Of a stretch of 64,000 nucleotides of DNA, positions 59,298-64,000 are shown piece after piece. The position numbers were made by a program, and so were the translations under genes. Numbering within the stretch: position 1 is the first letter of the stretch; each line of letters opens with the position of its first letter. Origin of the DNA: Canna indica (taxonomy: Eukaryota; Streptophyta; Magnoliopsida; Zingiberales; Cannaceae); the NCBI GenBank assembly GCA_034359265.1, contig CP136890.1:81121501-81185500 (forward strand). The letters run 5' to 3'. The notes beneath the pieces are model-generated. The model ran no database searches. It saw nothing but the letters and a program-made list of their open reading frames with translations, and was not told where the DNA came from.

Positions 59298-59700
59298 CTA
59301 TATATTCTTTTATCCTAATTTGAATTGTAGGATGCTATGACCGTTGCTCAAGCTAAGGCTGCTGAAGCTAGTGCACAATCTGGAGGGGATACAATAATGA
59401 CAAAGGACCAAATCTTTCATCAAGTCATGGGTACAAGGTAGGGGTATGCTCGAGGTTTAGGTTATGGTGTGTGCCCTCCTCCATCTCAAGAGTAAATGCC
59501 TCAGCTAGGGAGGAACTTGAGCAAATACAGAGAAGAGCCGAGGAAGCTGAAAAGCTTTCCGAGGAGCTTCAGCAGCATATCAAATCTCAAGAAGAGAAGA
59601 TTCAATCTTAGCAAGAACAGAATGCAGCTATGGAGGCTAGACAAAAGCTGATGGAAGAGAGGATGGAAGCTTTCTTCCAATCACGTTAGGTAGCTCAGGT
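58140..59700 (+). pseudogene. CACTA-2 Transposase_24-type gene, degenerate
   Basis: Successive pieces: TRKRRGKALNTDLNKHIERV (58160 on), IGLWANDFIREIEILARYHM, then HQKNAINHVIQQHFREYRSE and GVSQGDWETICKHFVIEKHK (58510-58700), SNKLVINYCGGSKSFIQHLY, then DAMTVAQAKAAEASAQSGGD and KDQIFHQVMGTR near 59340-59440. The end has a Glu/Gln coiled coil (AEKLSEELQQHIKSQEEKIQ). This order matches plant PTTA/En/Spm Transposase_24 proteins. Stops occur in several pieces. Confidence 0.7.
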
Positions 59701-60125
59701 ATATAACTATAAGTTTCTACTATGAACTCTAAGATTGAAGTAATATATAGATTTCTATGTTTTGTACTGCAATATTATATCATATTATGATAGGAATACT
59801 CATTTGATTTATTTACTTAAATGTTAACATGTAATGGTGCAGGTCCTTTCTACTTGATCATTTTGGTGAGATAGGTGCAAGAAGAGTTAATGGAAGAGTT
59901 AATGACGGAAGATGACATGTTAGGATCTTTTGTTGGTGTAAGAAACTTGTTTTAGACATATGAACTATTTTCTAGAACTTTTAGCAACTCTTATGATATT
60001 CGGAATATCTTGTCAATCAAGTTCTTTTGATGTTTTCTTCTTGACAAGGAATAAATAATTGTTACTTATGAGACTACATTTTTATTTGAGTTCCTAAGAA
60101 ATGACATATGAAATAGTATTATATT

Positions 60126-60678
60126 TAGGGATGACAATATTACCCGTTTAGGCAGGTACCCGCGGGTATTTACTCGTTTATGATGGGTATGGGTGATTTT
60201 GCTTACCCACGAGGATTTCACGAATAATTTTTCTTACCCGTTTATCATATTGGCGGGTACGGATACTATAGTACCCGTACCCGTGGGTACTCATTACCCG
60301 CGAGAATTAATAAATTACAATATTACCTTCGGTACATATACTAAAAAAAAACCTAACCTAATTCAATACTCATATAATTTATGTTTTGAAACCTTATGAT
60401 GATATTGTTATCAAATTATTGTGTGTTTATCAAAATGAAGTTGTTATCAAAATACTTGAAGAGTTAAAGTGTTATTAAAATATTATAATTTATATATTTT
60501 TTAAAGTATCATGGGTAACCGGCAATACCCGTGGGTATCCGTCCCCCTGCGGATAATTAAATGGGTACCCATTTTTTATATCCGCGGGGAATAAACGGGT
60601 AGTAGGTACCTGTTTATTTTGCGGGGCGGGTAGCAGGTAGGAACCCCCCGTACCCGCCCCGTCCTGTTGACATCCCTA
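60126..60678. mobile_element. 553-bp hAT MITE in CACTA-2
   Basis: Tips TAGGGATGACAATATTACCCG and CGTCCTGTTGACATCCCTA. A perfect 8-bp duplication ATTATATT (60118-60125, 60679-60686). Subterminal words GGTACCCGCGGGTA / TACCCGTGGGTA are mirrored at the two ends. Confidence 0.85.
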
Positions 60679-61405
60679 ATTATATTTTAGTTTTATTGTG
60701 ATTGCGACAGTAGAATATCCATCATTAACCACGAATTGTGATTGTTAATGCTTCTATCATTTATCATGATTTAGTTTGTCGAAAAAGCATACAAGTATTA
60801 AAGACAAAATTATCATGACAAATGCTCTATTATTATTGAGAACAAAATTCTTAATTACCACGAAATATTTATTGATATTGTGTCATCAATTGTCATAATA
60901 TTATTATAGGAATAAACTTAACATTTCCCACGATCAATACTATTATTCACGAAACTAATACACAGTAGTAACGAACATGTTCGTCGCTACTCTTAAAATA
61001 TTATTAATTTAAGTTATAAATAGCCACGAACACATTATTATCCACGAAAATATATCAATAATATTCACGATCGTGTTGTAAGTAGTATTTGTTGTAAAAT
61101 ATACTATTCATGATATTTTTGTGGGTAAAACTTTTTAATGTTGAATTATACAAGTGGTAATTACTACGAAATGTGGTATTATCCACGTTCATATAAGACA
61201 AATAATAACAATATCATTCATGGCAAGTGCCATATACTATTTCCATGAATACTAATATTTGTGGCTATTGATCAGTTGTCACGCCATCAATACCCACGAG
61301 TTAGTAACGACGATGGTTGCGTGACTAAAACACAAAAGCCACGATAGTAGAACAGTTAGCCACAAAAATAATTGCAGTAAATGATCGTATTAATTTGTTG
61401 TAGTG

Positions 61406-63530
61406 AAGTCTGGTCAGAACTTCCTCTTTTGTATCCTTTCAAAATAAGGAACTGAGTGAGTCTTTCATACGAGGCTCTAAGAGCTTGTTTAAGCCCATAA
61501 AGAGCTTTCTTGAGACTGTATACATGATCAAGATGTGTAGGATCTTCAAACCCCTTTGGTTGTTCAACATATACTTCTTCATTGAGGAACATATTCAAGA
61601 AAGCTGTTTTAACATCCATCTAGAATAACTTAAACTTCATACAACAGGCTATGGCTAGAAGCAGTCTGATAGATTCCAAGCGAGCAACTGGTGCAAACGT
61701 TTCATCATAATCCAGCCCTTCAATCTGATTAAAACCCCGAGCAACAAGTCTGGCTTTGTTCTTGGTTATGTTACCCGCTTCATCAGTTTTGTTCTTAAAA
61801 ATCCACTTGGTTCCAACAATATTTACACCTTCTGATCTTGGAACAAGCTCCCATATATCATTCCTTATGAACTATTGTAACTCATCTTGCATGGAAAAAA
61901 TCCAACATTCATCTTTCAAGGCTTCCTTTACATTCTTTGGTTCAACTTTGGAAGTATAACAAGAATATCTGATCATATCCTGATAATTCTTCCTTAATTG
62001 ATTCTTTGTTTTGACTCCATCATTTACATTTTCAATCACATTCTGCGGGGATAATTTTTGAGAATTTTTGTAGGCTTTTCTTTTCATGTTCCACTTCTTT
62101 CTTCATCTTGTTCAACATCGCTCACAATGTCAGTTTTATCTTCAATTTCAATTGCCTAATCAGTGACCTTGGTAGTAATTCTCACTAGTTTTGATCTCAG
62201 TTGTAACTCCCTTCTCATATGTAGTCAGAACCAGAACCTGGATGCTTTGAGAATCATCAACCTTCACATTTGTAGACTCCATTAAAGTTGTTGTCCTTTT
62301 GTTGTATACATATATGATAGGCTTTGCTCTTTGTACCCAGAAATATGACTTCATCACTCTTGCTCTGCATTTTGCCAAAGTACTCCCGATCATTAAGAAC
62401 ATAACACATGCTTCAAAGACATGAAAATATGGAGATTAGGTTTTCTTCCATTCCATAATTCATATGGAATTTGAATAGTTCATGGTATGAGGTAAACTCG
62501 ATTTATAATGTAGCAAGCCGTGTTGATTGCTTCAGCCCAAAACCTTTCTAAAATATGCTTGGAATTGAGTATCACCTAGACCATCTCCTAAATTGTGCAG
62601 TTCTTTCTTTCAACGACACCATTCTGTTGTGGGGTCTTCGGAGCTGAGAATTCATGCAAAATTCCATTCTCATCATAGAACTCAGAGAATGAGATATTTT
62701 TAAATTCTCTTCCATGATCACTCCTTATTTTGACCACCTTCATAATTGAAAGCTCCTTTTCATTTTGAAGCCTCGAACACAGAGTTTTAAAATTGTTGAA
62801 TGCACCTGACTTATCTTAAAAACTCTATCCAGGTAAAACGTGAATAATCATCAACACAGACAAGAACATATTTTTTACCTCCAAGACTTTCAACTTGCAT
62901 GGGTCCAACCAGATCTAGATGTAGAAGATCTAGAGGTCTTGAAGTTGCAATCAGTTGTAATTGATGATGCGGCTGTCTTGTTTGTTTGCATGTCAAGCCT
63001 TCTTGACATGGTCCACAAACAACTTTTGGTTCACCTGACAGTTTTGGAATTTCTCTGACAACTCCGTCATTTACAATTTTCTTGAGGTCTTTGTAATTTA
63101 CATAACCTAGCCGTCGATGTCATAGATTAATATCAGAGGAGGTAGCTGAAAAACAAACAGAGGAATATGCTATTTTATAGCAGTTATCATTAGATCTGTT
63201 CCCTTCAAGCATGTAGTCTCCATCCTTATTATAGACCTTGCAATTGCTCCTGGTAAATTGAACATTCAAATTTTGATCACAAAGTTGGCTTATACTTACA
63301 AAGTTTGCTTTTTAGACCTTCAACTAGCAAGACGTCCTTAAGACTTGGAATTCATGAAATATTAATAGTATCAATTCCAACAACATTACCGTGACCACCA
63401 TCTCTAAAAGTTACAGTTGCATTCCCATATTCTTGAATATTCTTCAGGTTGTCTTGATTACAGTTACAGTTCAAGGCTTTCGGCACTTTGAACTATACTT
63501 TTATCCTCTTATGCATTTGAACTATCTGAA
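61406..63530 (-). pseudogene. Copia pol: integrase and first part of reverse transcriptase
   Basis: From about 63530 downward: gag-pre-integrase-like sequence, then MTCKQTRQPHHQLQLIATSR and LLHLDLVGPMQVESLGGKKY (integrase core start), VLVCVDDYSRFTWIEFL, later PAEAINTACYIIN-type sequence near 62510 and the linker. At 61619-61406: [20 protein letters not shown] and [20 protein letters not shown] (Copia RT start, RVT_2). Stops and frameshifts throughout. RT continues at 57845 across CACTA-2. Confidence 0.8.
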
Positions 63531-63559
63531 GTTCTGCTAGAGCTACCGATGATTGCATC

Positions 63560-63720
63560 TTCACGATGCGACGACGCTGAGGCGACGCTGCGGCCTTGTT
63601 GCATTCATGCTGAGGCGACACTGCGACCACGTTGAGGCGACGGTGTGGATGGTGTGTTCACGCTGCGTTCATATTAGGGCCACACTGCATTCACGTGGAT
63701 TATAAATTCAAAAACAAGAA
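63560..63720. repeat. GCGACGCTGAGGCGAC low-complexity tract
   Basis: Imperfect GCTGAGGCGACG(A/C)TGCG units, GC-rich. It interrupts what should be the gag end of the Copia, so another insertion boundary is likely near 63540. Confidence 0.5.
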
Positions 63721-64000
63721 CTTCACCATTATGACAATAACTAAACTTTGAGTGCATGTGGATGAAGGAACATTTATCGATAAAGCAACATTTACCCTTA
63801 TTTTTTGAATTTCCACACTTTATTTTTCAGTGCCCCCACTAACTTCACCATTCTTAATGAATCTAACAGTTCTGGTTTCTATGATTCTCCGACTATGATT
63901 ATGACAATAAATGATGTGATATTTGGACTTCACAAGGTAGCCAATAAAGTAACCACTGATCGTTTGAGAGTCTAATTTTCTTTCTTGTGGATATAAATTT

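Larger units (their letters stand above)
57845..61405 (+). mobile_element. CACTA-2 (PTTA-type) inserted in the Copia RT
   Basis: The right end reads TTTGTTGTAGTG at 61405, a CACTA tip; the 5' tip near 57845 (TTACTAATTGAGCC) is diverged or lost. It contains a decayed Transposase_24-type gene on the + strand and, at 60680-61400, subterminal CCACGAA / TTCGTGG words. Copia RT coding resumes exactly on the far side of the element. Removing the element would bring the two Copia RT parts together. Confidence 0.7.
52560..63530 (-). mobile_element. Sirevirus-like Copia retrotransposon, decayed and multiply interrupted
   Basis: Running on the minus strand from about 63530 to 52560: integrase, start of reverse transcriptase, an inserted CACTA-2 (57845-61405), rest of RT and RNase H, a long extra ORF region (54531-56527), an inserted long-TIR element (53211-54112) and an LTR-like end (about 52560-53200). 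The extra ORF downstream of pol is the feature that points to the Sirevirus lineage. Gag and the 5' LTR should lie beyond the window or are lost. LTR edges could not be fixed. Confidence 0.7.

Noticed and set aside
63830..63973. Coding-like stretch APTNFTILNES.. at the right edge
   Set aside because: Preceded by a possible acceptor TTTTTCAG and open for about 48 codons, but no family recognised and no supporting donor or flanking exon in the window.

Overview
This window is nuclear DNA from a flowering plant. It has spliced genes with GT-AG introns, cytosolic ribosomal protein, P-class PPR, GASA and DUF716 genes, and a very high load of plant transposons (hAT, CACTA, a Pack-type element, Sirevirus-like Copia, LINE remnants, a SINE). 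The very GC-rich start of the intronless genes, clearest in the PPR gene, suggests a monocot. That is an inference from base composition only.

Only four genes look intact: RPS3 (8234-10918, +, six exons), a DUF716/TMEM45-like membrane protein (14722-15666, -), a mitochondrial-type PPR protein (24292-26712, +) and a GASA/Snakin peptide gene (48590-48951, -, two exons). A fifth, unidentified + strand gene is broken into exon-like pieces between 26857 and about 47700.

Layout. 1-2018: a long-terminal-repeat-type DNA element carrying a nested hAT element. 2342-2764: LINE RNase H remnant. 2866-7966: Pack-type transposon with about 200-bp inverted repeats, holding formin FH2 and class III peroxidase pieces and itself hit by a 74-bp hAT MITE and a 2.7-kb hAT. 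8.2-10.9 kb: RPS3. 12-13.1 kb: hAT-like MITE and GC-rich repeats. 14.7-15.7 kb: DUF716 gene. 16.4-19.2 kb: LINE and Copia relics. 20090-24183: a nearly complete hAT (hAT-1) inserted about 100 bp before the PPR start codon. 26.7-47.7 kb: the broken gene. One of its introns holds a stack of nested elements: an outer inverted-repeat element, a hAT-3 remnant, a 14.3-kb CACTA, a 4-kb hAT (hAT-2) and a tRNA-derived SINE. 48.6-49.0 kb: GASA gene. 50-52.5 kb: small hAT-like element and a ZBED-type hAT relic. 52.5-64 kb: a decayed Sirevirus-like Copia with an extra downstream ORF, split inside its reverse transcriptase by a second CACTA that carries its own hAT MITE.

Insertion order can be read from target-site duplications found by eye: 8 bp for hATs, 3 bp for the 14.3-kb CACTA, and 9-10 bp for the first element. 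No new defence or enzymatic system was seen. The most unusual structures are the Pack chimera, the nested stack, a palindromic GATATC repeat array inside the CACTA, and the broken gene of unknown identity.
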